Shown here in pieces: positions 32,617 to 40,986 of a stretch of DNA of 64,000 nt. The stretch is from Bradyrhizobium sp. Ce-3. Lineage in GTDB: Bacteria; Pseudomonadota; Alphaproteobacteria; Rhizobiales; Xanthobacteraceae. The notes beneath the pieces were generated by a model. It worked only from the letters and a program-made list of their open reading frames with translations, was not told the DNA's origin and did no database searches. The DNA lies in NCBI RefSeq assembly GCF_022835695.1, contig NZ_BQUV01000010.1:1-64000 (forward strand), read 5' to 3'. Positions within the stretch are counted from its first letter, which is position 1, and every line of letters begins with the position of its first letter. The translations under genes were made by a program, and so were the position numbers.

Positions 32617-33296
32617 GCCGCATCCTTCCGCACGAACATCAGGATCATGTTATTGGCCGGCATCTCGAAGCTGCCGGCGAGCTTCAGCCCGACGCTCTCC
32701 GCAAGCGCCTCGACATCGGCGATATCGCGCACGCCCCATTCGGGGTCGCGTTCGCGCAAGGAGGTGTCGAACACGGCATTGCTGAGCGCGGTGTGCTTGC
32801 CGCCGCGCTTGAACGGACCGTAGAGGAACAGCCGGCCGTCGGCGCGCAGATGCCTGGAGGCACCGGCGAACAGGCCCTCGGCGACACGCCACGGCGCGAT
32901 GTGGATCACGTTGGCGCAGAAGATCGCGAGCAATTTGTCCGGACCTTTGCCGTCCGGCGGCGCCGCCGACCAGGCCGGATCCGAGAGATCGATCGGCTGC
33001 GGCGGCTTGATGTTGGGCAGACCGGCATGCGCCCGCCAGGCCGCAATGCTGCGCAGATGCGCGGCATGGAGGTCGCTCGGCCACCAAATGATGTCGGGCG
33101 TCTGACCGGCAAAATAGACGACATGCTGGCCGGTGCCGCTGCCGGCCTCCAGCACGTCGCCGGATCGGCCGGCAAGGTATTCCTTGAGGACCGCCCAGAT
33201 CGGCTGGTGATTGCGGTGGAATGCCGCCGCGTCGAGCCGCCCGTCCGCCTCGACCGGGCTGCCGTCCTTGCCAAACTCCACCACGAACTCCGCCAC
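32607..33296 (-). CDS. DUF938 S-adenosylmethionine-dependent methyltransferase-like protein
   Basis: 229 residues. The SAM-binding motif DVLEAGSGTGQHVVYFA is clear; FHRNHQPIWAVLKEYL before it and NVIHIAPWRVAEGLF after it are DUF938 hallmarks. The family's reaction is not known. The gene overlaps the 3' end of the plus-strand PCMT-like gene by 10 bases (tail to tail). A family E repeat lies upstream. Confidence 0.87.
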   Translation of the reverse strand: MAEFVVEFGKDGSPVEADGRLDAAAFHRNHQPIWAVLKEYLAGRSGDVLEAGSGTGQHVVYFAGQTPDIIWWPSDLHAAHLRSIAAWRAHAGLPNIKPPQPIDLSDPAWSAAPPDGKGPDKLLAIFCANVIHIAPWRVAEGLFAGASRHLRADGRLFLYGPFKRGGKHTALSNAVFDTSLRERDPEWGVRDIADVEALAESVGLKLAGSFEMPANNMILMFVRKDAAQS

Positions 33297-33627
33297 GCCG
33301 CTTCTCCTGTTACCCGCTTCTAGATCGAACTGTTCCTATCGGCAAAGCCGCGGGGCCGACTCGCCGACACTGCCTGACCCGTCATCCTGAGGCGCGAGCG
33401 CAGCGAGCCTCGAAGGATGAATCGGCCACAGTCGGGCCGTCGACCCTTCGAGGCTCGTTCCGCTCGCACCTCAGGGTGACGGGTCTGGTATCATCCGTAC
33501 GGACCGCTGTTCAGGCATTAACCCCGTCGCAAAGCGCCTATTCTCCGTGTTGCCAGCCGATGGCCTTTATGCTTTTCCCTCTTTATATTGCGATGGGATC
33601 ATCGAGATTGAAGCCTGGGAAACGTCC
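33297..33627. other. Intergenic region upstream of the sox operon
   Basis: 331 bases between the divergent DUF938 and soxX genes. It holds one family E repeat (33381-33480) and, after it, an AT-richer stretch with ctttatattgcg (about 33580-33592) that could include the sox promoter. I see no gene for a SoxR-type repressor here and no clear operator. Confidence 0.5.
33381..33480. repeat. Family E palindromic repeat
   Basis: gtcatcctgaggcgcgag ... ctcgcacctcagggtgac, with inner gcctcgaagga and cccttcgaggc. A second, longer copy is at 38756-38893, so the repeat brackets the core sox genes. Confidence 0.85.
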
Positions 33628-33975
33628 TTGATCGCCACTTTCGTCAAGCCAGCCTTCGTTCTGGCGCTGCTGGCAGGTACCGCCATGGCCGCGCCCGCGC
33701 AGGCCCAATCCGCCGCCGAAGGCCAGAAGCTCGCCTTCGACCGCGGCAAGGGCAATTGCCTGACCTGCCATGTCATCAAGGGCGGCGAGCTGCCCGGCAC
33801 GATCGGCCCCGAGCTGACCGGCCTGAAGGCGAAATACAGCCGCGACGAGCTGATCGCGATCGTCACCGACGAGACCAAGCGCAACCCGCAGACCGTGATG
33901 CCGCCGTTCGGCCGCAACAGGATCCTGAGCGAGAAGGAAATCAGCGCGGTGGTGGACTTCCTGCAGACGCTGTGA
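33628..33975 (+). CDS. soxX: Sulfur oxidation c-type cytochrome SoxX
   Basis: 115 residues if started at TTG 33628 (GGGA nine bases upstream), which gives a tidy signal peptide (IATFVKPAFVLALLAGTAMA, cleavage near AQAQS). Haem c site CLTCH, with the distal Met in QTVMPPFG. SoxX partners SoxA to join thiosulfate oxidatively to the cysteine arm of SoxYZ in the periplasm. The frame is open further upstream to 33547 without a good signal. First gene of the soxXYZA(K)B run. Confidence 0.92.
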   Translation: MIATFVKPAFVLALLAGTAMAAPAQAQSAAEGQKLAFDRGKGNCLTCHVIKGGELPGTIGPELTGLKAKYSRDELIAIVTDETKRNPQTVMPPFGRNRILSEKEISAVVDFLQTL

Positions 33976-34007
33976 CGCCACGACCGTCGCTTGAGGAGAT
34001 TTTTTCG

Positions 34008-34502
34008 ATGAACATCACGACCAACGAATTTTTCAGAACCCGCCGCCTGGTGCTGAAGGGCGCCGGCGTCGCCGCGCTGATCGGCCTCGGCGTCATTCCG
34101 TTCGACGTGCCGCAGGCGCTCGCCGCCGCCAACGACAAATATCCGGAAGAGGCGTTCAAGCAGAAGACCGAGGCCGACGCGATCAAGGCGCTCTACGGCA
34201 AGACCGCCGAGCCGTCGGACAAGGTCAAGATGGATGCACCCGAGATCGCCGAGAACGGCGCGGTGGTGCCGATCTCCGCCACCACGACGCTGGCAGACGT
34301 CACCTCGATCTCGTTCCTGGTTGCCGAGAACCCGATCTCGCTGATCGCCTCGTACAAGATTCCCGCCGGCACGCTGCCGAGCGTCGCCAACCGCATCAAG
34401 ATGGCCAAGACCAGCAACGTCACCGTGATCGTCGAGGCCGGCGGCAAACTCTACAGCGCCCAAAAGGAAATCAAGGTCACCGTCGGCGGCTGCGGCGGCT
34501 GA
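34008..34502 (+). CDS. soxY: Thiosulfate oxidation carrier protein SoxY
   Basis: 164 residues from ATG 34008 (GAGGAG upstream). A Tat-type signal RTRRLVLKGAG leads to a cleavage near ALAAAN. The C-terminus is the swinging arm GGCGG, whose cysteine carries the sulfur intermediates. SoxY forms a dimer with SoxZ. A family F repeat (34507-34551) begins 4 bases after the stop and separates it from soxZ, which is otherwise usually close. Confidence 0.96.
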   Translation: MNITTNEFFRTRRLVLKGAGVAALIGLGVIPFDVPQALAAANDKYPEEAFKQKTEADAIKALYGKTAEPSDKVKMDAPEIAENGAVVPISATTTLADVTSISFLVAENPISLIASYKIPAGTLPSVANRIKMAKTSNVTVIVEAGGKLYSAQKEIKVTVGGCGG

Positions 34503-34506
34503 GCGC

Positions 34507-34551
34507 GCATGATCCGGAAAAGTGGGAACCGGTTTTCCGATAAGATCATGC
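34507..34551. repeat. Family F palindromic repeat inside the sox operon
   Basis: gcatgatccggaaaagtg ... ttttccgataagatcatgc, exactly in the gap between soxY and soxZ. A hairpin at this place may uncouple translation of the two partner proteins or stabilise the upstream message. Confidence 0.8.
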
Positions 34552-34573
34552 GCAAACAACAGGGATAAACCAG

Positions 34574-34885
34574 ATGGCATCGAGCATTCGCGTGCGCGCC
34601 ACGTCAAACGGCGACACCACCGAGGTGCAGGCGCTGATCCAGCATCCGATGGATTCCGGCTTCGTCAAGGACGCCAAGGGCGAGATCATTCCGCCGCATT
34701 TCATCCAGCAGCTGACCTTCGAGTATGACGGCAAGCCGGTGTTCGTCGCCGACTGGGGCGGCGGCGTCTCCAAGGACCCTTATGTCAAGTTCGCCTTCAA
34801 GGGCGGCAAGAAGGGCGACGACCTGAAGGTCAGCTGGGTCGACAACAAGGGCGCGACCGACACCACCACGGCGAAGATTCAATGA
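34574..34885 (+). CDS. soxZ: Thiosulfate oxidation carrier complex protein SoxZ
   Basis: 103 residues. SoxZ features: IRVRATSNGDTTEVQALIQHPMDSG, then IPPHFIQQLTFEYDGKPVF and a C-terminal beta sheet. There is no signal peptide, as usual; it is exported with SoxY by the Tat system. The stop overlaps the soxA start by 4 bases (ATGA). AGGGATAAACC before the ATG is a fair ribosome site. Confidence 0.96.
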   Translation: MASSIRVRATSNGDTTEVQALIQHPMDSGFVKDAKGEIIPPHFIQQLTFEYDGKPVFVADWGGGVSKDPYVKFAFKGGKKGDDLKVSWVDNKGATDTTTAKIQ

Positions 34886-35739
34886 CGCGGCGCTTCGCAA
34901 TCCGCGCAGCAATCGCGACGCTGGCGCTCGGCGTGCTGGCGTGCGCGCCGGCGCACGCCGCCGGCGCCGTCGATCCCGCCGCCGACAAGGCCGCGTTCCA
35001 GAAATTCTTCACCAGCAAATTCCCCAAGCTGAAGCTGGAGGATTTCGTCAACGGTCCCTATTCGATGAATGAGGACCTGCACAAGCAGTGGGAAGAGAAG
35101 GAGCAGTTTCCGCCCTACGAGTTCTCGCTCGAAGCCGGCAAGGAAATGTTCTCGACGCCGTTCAAGAACGGCAAGACCTACGGCGACTGCTTCCCGAACA
35201 AGGGCATCGGCATCCGCCAGAACTATCCCTATTTCGACGAGAAGGAAGGCAAGGTCGTCACGCTCGAGCTCGCGCTCAACCGCTGCCGCGAGGCCAATGG
35301 CGAGGCGCCGTTCTCCTATGTGAAGGACGATATGGCGGCGCTCACCGCCTACATGGCCTTCACCTCACGCGGCAAGCCGATGGACATCAAGATCCCGAAC
35401 GATCCGCGCGCGCTGGAGGCCTATCAGAACGGCAAGGAGTATTTCTACACCCGCCGCGGCCAGCTCAATTTCTCCTGCGCCACCTGCCATATCCAGAGCC
35501 CGGGCGAGCGGATTCGCGCCGAGGTGCTGGCGCCGGCGCTCGGCATCCTGAATGCGATGCCAATCTACCGTTCGGAATGGTCGGGCATGGGCACCACCAG
35601 CCGCCGCTTCACCACCTGCAACAGCCAGATCCGCGGCGTGCCGCTCAATCCGCAGGACGACGAGTACCGCAACCTCGAATACTATCTGTCCTATGTCAGC
35701 AATGGCCTGCCGATCTCAGGGCCGGGAGCAAGGCCATGA
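34882..35739 (+). CDS. soxA: Sulfur oxidation c-type cytochrome SoxA (single-haem type)
   Basis: 285 residues with a signal peptide ending near AHAAGA. Only one CxxCH is present (CATCH, about 199-203); the place of the N-terminal haem has two cysteines without CxxCH (YGDCFPN and ALNRCREA), which likely form a disulfide as in other single-haem SoxA proteins. The active-site cysteine is in FTTCNSQ. With SoxX it catalyses coupling of thiosulfate to SoxYZ. It overlaps soxZ and the next gene by 4 bases at either end. Confidence 0.95.
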   Translation: MTRRFAIRAAIATLALGVLACAPAHAAGAVDPAADKAAFQKFFTSKFPKLKLEDFVNGPYSMNEDLHKQWEEKEQFPPYEFSLEAGKEMFSTPFKNGKTYGDCFPNKGIGIRQNYPYFDEKEGKVVTLELALNRCREANGEAPFSYVKDDMAALTAYMAFTSRGKPMDIKIPNDPRALEAYQNGKEYFYTRRGQLNFSCATCHIQSPGERIRAEVLAPALGILNAMPIYRSEWSGMGTTSRRFTTCNSQIRGVPLNPQDDEYRNLEYYLSYVSNGLPISGPGARP

Positions 35740-36044
35740 GAGCGACAATGGTCTTCGCGGCATCGGCCCTGCTGATCGCGACCGCGACGGGCGCGGTTGC
35801 CGCCTCCGAGGCCGACTACAAGGCGGCCTATGCCGCGGCCGAAGCCGCCAACAAGGAAGCCGGCACCCTGCGCAACCAGTGGACCACGACCGCATCGACG
35901 CTCGCCGCCGCAAAAAAGGCCGGTGAGGCTGGTGATTTCGACAGCGCAGTCGCCCAGGCCAAGGAGGCCGAGGCGCTGGCAAAGGCATCGATCTTCCAGG
36001 CCACCAGCGAAAAGGAACGCTGGAAGGACATGGAAGTTCGCTAA
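35736..36044 (+). CDS. soxK: SoxXA-binding protein (SoxK-like)
   Basis: 102 residues from ATG 35736, overlapping soxA by 4 bases. Signal peptide (ATMVFAASALLIATATGAVAA), then an alanine-rich helical protein (ADYKAAYAAAEAANKEAGTL, ASTLAAAKKAGEAGDFDSAV). Size, helical alanine-rich nature and place after soxA match the SoxXA-binding protein SoxK/SAXB described in sulfur oxidisers, which joins SoxXA and raises its activity. Assignment rests on context and composition. Confidence 0.75.
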   Translation: MRATMVFAASALLIATATGAVAASEADYKAAYAAAEAANKEAGTLRNQWTTTASTLAAAKKAGEAGDFDSAVAQAKEAEALAKASIFQATSEKERWKDMEVR

Positions 36045-36078
36045 AGGCGCGCTGGCCAGGGGCCGCGCGGAGAGAGTG

Positions 36079-37827
36079 ATGATCATCCGCCGCCGGGATT
36101 TCCTGAAAGCTTCGGCTACAGCTGCGCTTGTGGCCGGCCTGCCTCGCCTCGCGCGCGGCGCCGACACCGCCAGCGTCTACGACCTCGAACGCTTCGGCAA
36201 CGCCCGCATCCTGCACATGACCGACACCCATGCGCAGTTGAAGCCGGTGTTCTTCCGCGAATCCAGCGTCAATATCGGCATCGGCGCGATGGCCGGCCAA
36301 CCGCCGCATCTGGTCGGCAAGGCGTTCCTCGACCGCTTCGGTATCCGGCCCGACAGCGCCGACGCCTATGCCTTTACCTGCGTCGAGTTCGAGAAGGCCG
36401 CAGTCCGCTTCGGCCGGCTCGGCGGCTTCGCCCATCTCAAGACCCTGGTCGACAAGCTGCGCGCCGATGTCGGCGACAAGCGCTCGATCCTGATCGACGG
36501 CGGCGACCTCTGGCAGGGCTCGGGGCTGGCCAACGCCATGAACGGCGCCGACATGGTGGAAGCCGCCAACCTGCTCGGCATCGAGGCGATGACCGGGCAT
36601 TGGGAATTCACCTATGGCGAACAGGTGCTGCGCGACAATCTCTCGCGCTTCAAGGGCGAGTTCCTGGCGCAGAACGTGTTCCTGACCGAGGAAGCCGCGT
36701 TCAACGACGCCAAGGCGTTCGATCCGGCCTCGGGGCGGGTGTTCAAGCCGTCGATCATCAAGGAGATCGGCGGCCACCGCGTCGCGGTCATCGGCCAGGC
36801 CTTCCCCTACGTGCCGATCGCGCATCCCAAGCGCTTCACGCCGGACTGGAAATTCGGCATCCGCGACGAGGAGCTGCAGAAGCTCGTCGACGGCCATCGC
36901 AACAACGACAAGGTCGACGCGGTGATCCTGCTGTCGCATAACGGCATGGACGTCGACCTCAAGCTCGCCAGCCGCGTTACCGGCATCGACGTCATCCTCG
37001 GCGGCCACACGCATGACGCGATCCCGATCCCGATCACGGTGACCAATGCCGGCGGCGTCACGCTGGTGACCAATGCCGGCTCCAACGGCAAGTTCATCGG
37101 CGTGCTCGATCTCGATCTCGCCAAGGGCAAGGTCGCCAATGTCCGCTACCGGCTGCTGCCGGTGTTCGCCGAGCTGCTGAAGCCCGATCCGGCGATGCAG
37201 GCACTGATCGACAAGATGCGCGATCCGCATGCCGACGAATGGAGCGACAGGCTCGGCACCGCCGACCGGCTGCTGTACCGCCGCGGCAATTTCTCCGGCA
37301 CCGTCGACCAGCTGATCTGCGACGCGCTGCTCAACGAGCTCAACGCCGAGATCGCATTGTCGCCCGGTTTCCGCTGGGGCCTCACCACGCTCGCGAACCA
37401 GCCGCTGACCATGGAAGACGTGCTGTCGGAAACCGCGATCACCTATCCCGAGACCTACGTCGCCAGCATGACCGGCAGCCAGATCAAGGATGTGCTGGAA
37501 GATGTCTGCGACAATCTGTTCAACGCCGATCCATACTACCAGCAGGGCGGCGATATGGTTCGCGTCGGCGGCCTCGCCTACACCTGCACGCCCGGCGAGA
37601 GCGTCGGCAAGCGCATCTCCGAGCTGAAGCTCGGCAACGGCAAGCATCTCGAGGCCGGCAAGCACTACAAGGTCGCGGGCTGGGCCTCGGTCAACCAGCA
37701 GAACGGCGCGCCGATCTGGGATGTCGTGGCCAAGCATCTGCGCTCCGGCCGGCCGCCGAACCGCGACGAACCCGGCGTGACGCTGAAGGGCGTCGAGGAC
37801 AACCTCGGCATTGCGAGGCACGGATGA
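36079..37827 (+). CDS. soxB: Thiosulfohydrolase SoxB
   Basis: 582 residues from ATG 36079. Tat signal MIIRRRDFLKASATAA. The 5'-nucleotidase-like metallophosphatase domain shows HMTDTHAQ (metal ligands), the SoxB-specific GHWEFTYG, SHNGMDVD and GGHTHDAIP; the C-terminal domain is complete to about 570. It binds two manganese ions and hydrolyses the terminal sulfone from SoxYZ-thiosulfonate as sulfate. It follows soxK after 34 bases and overlaps the next gene by 4. Confidence 0.96.
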   Translation: MIIRRRDFLKASATAALVAGLPRLARGADTASVYDLERFGNARILHMTDTHAQLKPVFFRESSVNIGIGAMAGQPPHLVGKAFLDRFGIRPDSADAYAFTCVEFEKAAVRFGRLGGFAHLKTLVDKLRADVGDKRSILIDGGDLWQGSGLANAMNGADMVEAANLLGIEAMTGHWEFTYGEQVLRDNLSRFKGEFLAQNVFLTEEAAFNDAKAFDPASGRVFKPSIIKEIGGHRVAVIGQAFPYVPIAHPKRFTPDWKFGIRDEELQKLVDGHRNNDKVDAVILLSHNGMDVDLKLASRVTGIDVILGGHTHDAIPIPITVTNAGGVTLVTNAGSNGKFIGVLDLDLAKGKVANVRYRLLPVFAELLKPDPAMQALIDKMRDPHADEWSDRLGTADRLLYRRGNFSGTVDQLICDALLNELNAEIALSPGFRWGLTTLANQPLTMEDVLSETAITYPETYVASMTGSQIKDVLEDVCDNLFNADPYYQQGGDMVRVGGLAYTCTPGESVGKRISELKLGNGKHLEAGKHYKVAGWASVNQQNGAPIWDVVAKHLRSGRPPNRDEPGVTLKGVEDNLGIARHG

Positions 37828-38279
37828 CGCGCCGCGCGTTCATCGCGGCATTCGGCTTCGCCGTGATCGCGCTGGCGATGCCGCTGGCGCGCGCCCAGCT
37901 GGCGCCGCTGCAGGACAAGCCGTTCGCCGAGCACAAGGTCGTGCTGCAGCTCTCCGACAACGATCCGAAGAAACAGGGCCTCGTCATCAGTGTCGCCAAC
38001 AATCTGATGAAGCATTACGACCCCGACAAGGTCGCGGTCGAGATCGTCGCCTTCGGCCCCGGCATCGAGCTGCTCAAGCCCGACAATCCCAACCGCAAGC
38101 TGGTCGAGAGCCTGGTCGCGCAGGGCGCACGGGTCGACATCTGCCTCAACACCGTCGACACCATCGAGCGCGACAGCGGCAAGCGGCCGGACTACATCAC
38201 CGCCGCCACGCCAGTGCAGGTCGGCGTCGCGCAGATCCTGCTTCTCACCGAGAACGGCTATACGCTGGTCCGCCCCTAG
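37824..38279 (+). CDS. Secreted DsrE-like protein 1
   Basis: 151 residues from ATG 37824, overlapping soxB by 4 bases. Signal peptide MTRRAFIAAFGFAVIALA with cleavage near ARAQL. The mature part HKVVLQLSDNDPKKQGLVIS and FGPGIELL belongs to the DsrE/DsrF fold of sulfur-handling proteins; one cysteine (VDICLNT) lies at the usual place. DsrE-like proteins relay sulfur. Export and linkage to soxB suggest a part in periplasmic sulfane handling; this is inference. Confidence 0.8.
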   Translation: MTRRAFIAAFGFAVIALAMPLARAQLAPLQDKPFAEHKVVLQLSDNDPKKQGLVISVANNLMKHYDPDKVAVEIVAFGPGIELLKPDNPNRKLVESLVAQGARVDICLNTVDTIERDSGKRPDYITAATPVQVGVAQILLLTENGYTLVRP

Positions 38280-38287
38280 GAGTCCTC

Positions 38288-38731
38288 ATGCTTCGCCGTC
38301 TCGCCACTGCCGCAATGCTTTCGCTTGCCTTCACGGCAAGCGTACCCGCCGCCGACAAGCCGCATCACATCGCGATCCAGGTCGACCAGAACGATCCGCA
38401 GGTCATGAATCTCGCGCTCAACAACGCGAAAAACGTGATCGAGTACTACCGCGCCAGGAACGAGGACGTGGAGATCGACATCGTCACCTACGGCCCCGGC
38501 CTCAACATGCTGCGCAGCGATACCTCGCCGGTGCAGGACCGCATCAAGCGGCTCAAGGATGACGTCTTCCCCGGCAAGATCCAGTTCTCCGCCTGCAACA
38601 ACACCAGGCAGGGCATGGAGAAGGCCGAGGGCCACGCCATCTCCGTCGTCCCCGACGCCACCGTCGTACCGTCCGGTGTGGTGCATCTGATGGAGTTGCA
38701 GGAGCAGGGCTGGAGCTACGTGAGGCCGTAG
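38288..38731 (+). CDS. Secreted DsrE-like protein 2
   Basis: 147 residues from ATG 38288, 8 bases after the first DsrE-like gene. Signal peptide to about 21 (SVPAADK). The core HHIAIQVDQNDPQVMNLALN and IVTYGPGLNMLRSD parallels the neighbour; the cysteine is in QFSACNNTR. The two proteins look like products of an old duplication and may form a hetero-oligomer as DsrEF do. Last gene of the sox transcript before a family E repeat. Confidence 0.8.
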   Translation: MLRRLATAAMLSLAFTASVPAADKPHHIAIQVDQNDPQVMNLALNNAKNVIEYYRARNEDVEIDIVTYGPGLNMLRSDTSPVQDRIKRLKDDVFPGKIQFSACNNTRQGMEKAEGHAISVVPDATVVPSGVVHLMELQEQGWSYVRP

Positions 38732-38755
38732 GGCTCACCCCTCAATCGCTTCCCC

Positions 38756-38893
38756 GTCACCCTGAGGAGCCGCGCAGCGGCGTCTCGAAAGGATGCACGG
38801 CCACGATCTTTCTGCAGGCATTTGCTCCTCCGTGGAGACGGCCGGGCCGTGCACCCTTCGAGACGCGCGCAAGAGCGCGCTCCTCAGGGTGAC
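38756..38893. repeat. Family E palindromic repeat
   Basis: gtcaccctgaggagc ... gctcctcagggtgac, with inner tgcacggcc and ggccgtgcac pairs. It stands between the second DsrE-like gene and the persulfide dioxygenase gene and probably marks the end of the sox transcript. Confidence 0.8.
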
Positions 38894-39013
38894 GGTGATG
38901 GATTTGGGGGTGACGGGACCGGATTACTCCGGGGGATGGATTTGCTTTGAATCGCCCCTATCTATGGAATAATATCCTCTCCAAGACTCGACCCGGAGAA
39001 CAGGTAAGCCGTC

Positions 39014-40054
39014 ATGATCTTTCGCCAGCTGTTCGACAGCGTGTCCGGCACCTATAGCTATCTGCTCGCGAGCCGCGCCGGCGGCGAGGCACTGATCCTC
39101 GATCCCGTGCTGGAGAAGGCCGACCGCTACTGCAAGCTGTTGCAGGAACTCGATCTCCGCCTGGTGAAAGCCGTCGACACCCATCTGCACGCCGATCATG
39201 TCACCGGCCTCGGCGAGCTGCGCGACCGCACCCAGTGCATCACCATCATGGGCGAGCAGAGCAAGGCCGACGTGGTGTCGATGCGCGTCTCCGATGGCGA
39301 CAGGGTGACGATCGAGGGGCTTTGCCTCGAGGCGCTGTACACGCCCGGCCACACCGACGATTCCTATAGTTACCTGATGGGCGATCGCGTCTTCACCGGC
39401 GACACGCTGTTGATCCGCGGCACCGGCCGCACCGATTTCCAGAACGGCAGCGCCCGGGCGCAGTACGATTCGATCTTCAACCGCCTGCTCAAGCTGCCCG
39501 AGGAAACCATGGTCTTCCCGGCGCACGACTACAAGGGCGACACCGTCTCCACCATCGGCGAGGAGAAGCGCTACAATCCGCGGCTGCAGGTGAAATCGAT
39601 CGACGACTATGTCGAGCTGATGAACAACCTCAATCTGCCGAATCCGAAGCTGATGGATGTCGTGTTGCCGGCCAACATGCATGTCGGCCTGCACCAGGAC
39701 GAGCTCGCCAAGGAAGGCCTCTCGCTGAGCGCGCGCGACGCCATCGCAAGCCTCGGCCGGCCCGACATCCTCCTGGTCGACCTGCGCGAGAGCGCTGAGC
39801 GCGCCAAGCACGGCACGCTCGCCGGCGCCTTGCACGCGCCGTATCCGGGGATCGGCGCCGGCCTGCAGCCCGGCGGCATGCTGCGCGAAGTCGCGGCTGC
39901 GACCGGCCGCCGCGTCGTGTTCTTCTGCGCCTTCGGCGAACGCTCGGCGATGGCGGTGGCGGCCGCGAAGAAGGCGGGGCTGATGAACACGGCGCATATC
40001 GAAGGCGGCATCGACGCGTGGAAGAAGGCCGGCGGCCCTGTGGTGATGGGATGA
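39014..40054 (+). CDS. Persulfide dioxygenase-rhodanese fusion (ETHE1-like MBL fold)
   Basis: 346 residues. Residues 1-230 are a metallo-beta-lactamase fold of the ETHE1/Blh type: THLHADH (about 56-62) with H57, H59 and D61, then TPGHTDDS and FTGDTLLIRGTGRTDFQ. Residues about 245-346 form a rhodanese domain with the active cysteine in VVFFCAFGERS. Such fusions oxidise glutathione persulfide to sulfite and transfer sulfur, detoxifying sulfide. The gene follows the sox block on the same strand, after a repeat, probably with its own promoter (AT-rich cctatctatggaataatat near 38957-38975). Confidence 0.92.
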   Translation: MIFRQLFDSVSGTYSYLLASRAGGEALILDPVLEKADRYCKLLQELDLRLVKAVDTHLHADHVTGLGELRDRTQCITIMGEQSKADVVSMRVSDGDRVTIEGLCLEALYTPGHTDDSYSYLMGDRVFTGDTLLIRGTGRTDFQNGSARAQYDSIFNRLLKLPEETMVFPAHDYKGDTVSTIGEEKRYNPRLQVKSIDDYVELMNNLNLPNPKLMDVVLPANMHVGLHQDELAKEGLSLSARDAIASLGRPDILLVDLRESAERAKHGTLAGALHAPYPGIGAGLQPGGMLREVAAATGRRVVFFCAFGERSAMAVAAAKKAGLMNTAHIEGGIDAWKKAGGPVVMG

Positions 40055-40058
40055 TCTC

Positions 40059-40145
40059 GTTGCCCGGATGAAGCGCAGCGAAATCCGAGGCCAATCTTTC
40101 CGTAGAGCGACTTTCCCGGATTGCGCTTCGCTCCATCCGGGCTAC
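40059..40145. repeat. Family B palindromic repeat
   Basis: gttgcccggatgaagcgcag ... cgcttcgctccatccgggc. It fills the gap between the convergent persulfide dioxygenase and btuF genes. Confidence 0.8.
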
Positions 40146-40149
40146 GCCA

Positions 40150-40986
40150 TTACCGCGCCACCCGTTTCAACTCTTCAGTCAATCGATCCAGCGCATCGGC
40201 CAGCATCACGCCGCCGCACACCGTGAGCCGCTCCGGCAGCACGAGGCGCTTCTGCTGCGGATAGAAGCGCTCCAGCGCCGGATGCAGCAGGAAGGCGCGG
40301 CCCTCATCCTCGGCGCGATCGCCGGCCTCCGAGACCAGGATGAAATCCGGCCGCAATTTCACGATCGCCTCCAGCGAAGCAAACCCGCCTGCGCCGAGGC
40401 CGAGTTCGCCGGCCGCATTGGTCAGGCCGGTCGCCGCCAGCAGCGAGTTGATGAGGCTCTGGTCGCCCGACACGAAGCCGCGCCGCTCCAGCGGCAACAC
40501 GCGATAATGGTGCACGCCCGCGACCGCCCGCGCCCGGGCGATCGCCGCATCGAGGCGCGCGATCTCCACCTCGGCCCGATCCGGATGCTGCAGCACATCG
40601 CCCATCGCCAAAATCTGCCTCTTCACCTCGTCCAGCGTGCGCGGCACCGTGAATTCGACGAGATGCAGCCCGTTGGCCTTCAACAGGTCACGCGTCGCGC
40701 GCTTGTCGAACAGGCTGACCACGACAATGTCGGGCTTGAGCAGCAGCACATCCTCGGCGCCGCCAGACAGAAGCGGATAGCTTCGTGCTTTCTCGGCCGC
40801 CCAGGATTGCCAGGCATCGCGCGAAAACCGGCTGAGGCCGAGAATCTGGTCCGGGTCGGCCAGCGATAGCACGAGCTGGTCGCTGCACACGTTCATCGAG
40901 ACGATGCGCGGTCCGGCGGCGGCCACGCCAGCGCACGACATCAGCCATGCCGCTGCGGCTACCGCAGCGAGGCGCCACATCCGCAT
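40150..40986 (-). CDS. btuF: Vitamin B12 ABC transporter substrate-binding protein BtuF-like
   Basis: 278 residues from ATG 40986. Signal peptide (LAAVAAAAWLMSCAGVAAAG), then RIVSMNVCSDQLVLSLADPDQ, a Fe3+/cobalamin-type periplasmic-binding (TroA-like, class III) opening, and KPDIVVVSLFDKR. It delivers cobalamin or an iron chelate to BtuCD. The start overlaps the stop of the ATPase gene (shared T/A at 40986), so the three genes form one minus-strand operon. The cobalamin assignment comes from the neighbouring riboswitch-controlled receptor gene. Confidence 0.85.
   Translation of the reverse strand: MRMWRLAAVAAAAWLMSCAGVAAAGPRIVSMNVCSDQLVLSLADPDQILGLSRFSRDAWQSWAAEKARSYPLLSGGAEDVLLLKPDIVVVSLFDKRATRDLLKANGLHLVEFTVPRTLDEVKRQILAMGDVLQHPDRAEVEIARLDAAIARARAVAGVHHYRVLPLERRGFVSGDQSLINSLLAATGLTNAAGELGLGAGGFASLEAIVKLRPDFILVSEAGDRAEDEGRAFLLHPALERFYPQQKRLVLPERLTVCGGVMLADALDRLTEELKRVAR

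Noticed and set aside
33547-33627. Longer SoxX start at 33547
   Set aside because: The added 27 residues are not signal-like; the TTG at 33628 is followed directly by a good signal peptide.
35716-37821. 701-codon open frame on the minus strand across soxK-soxB
   Set aside because: Antisense to genes with clear Sox motifs; the translation matches no family and ends with Arg/Pro runs.
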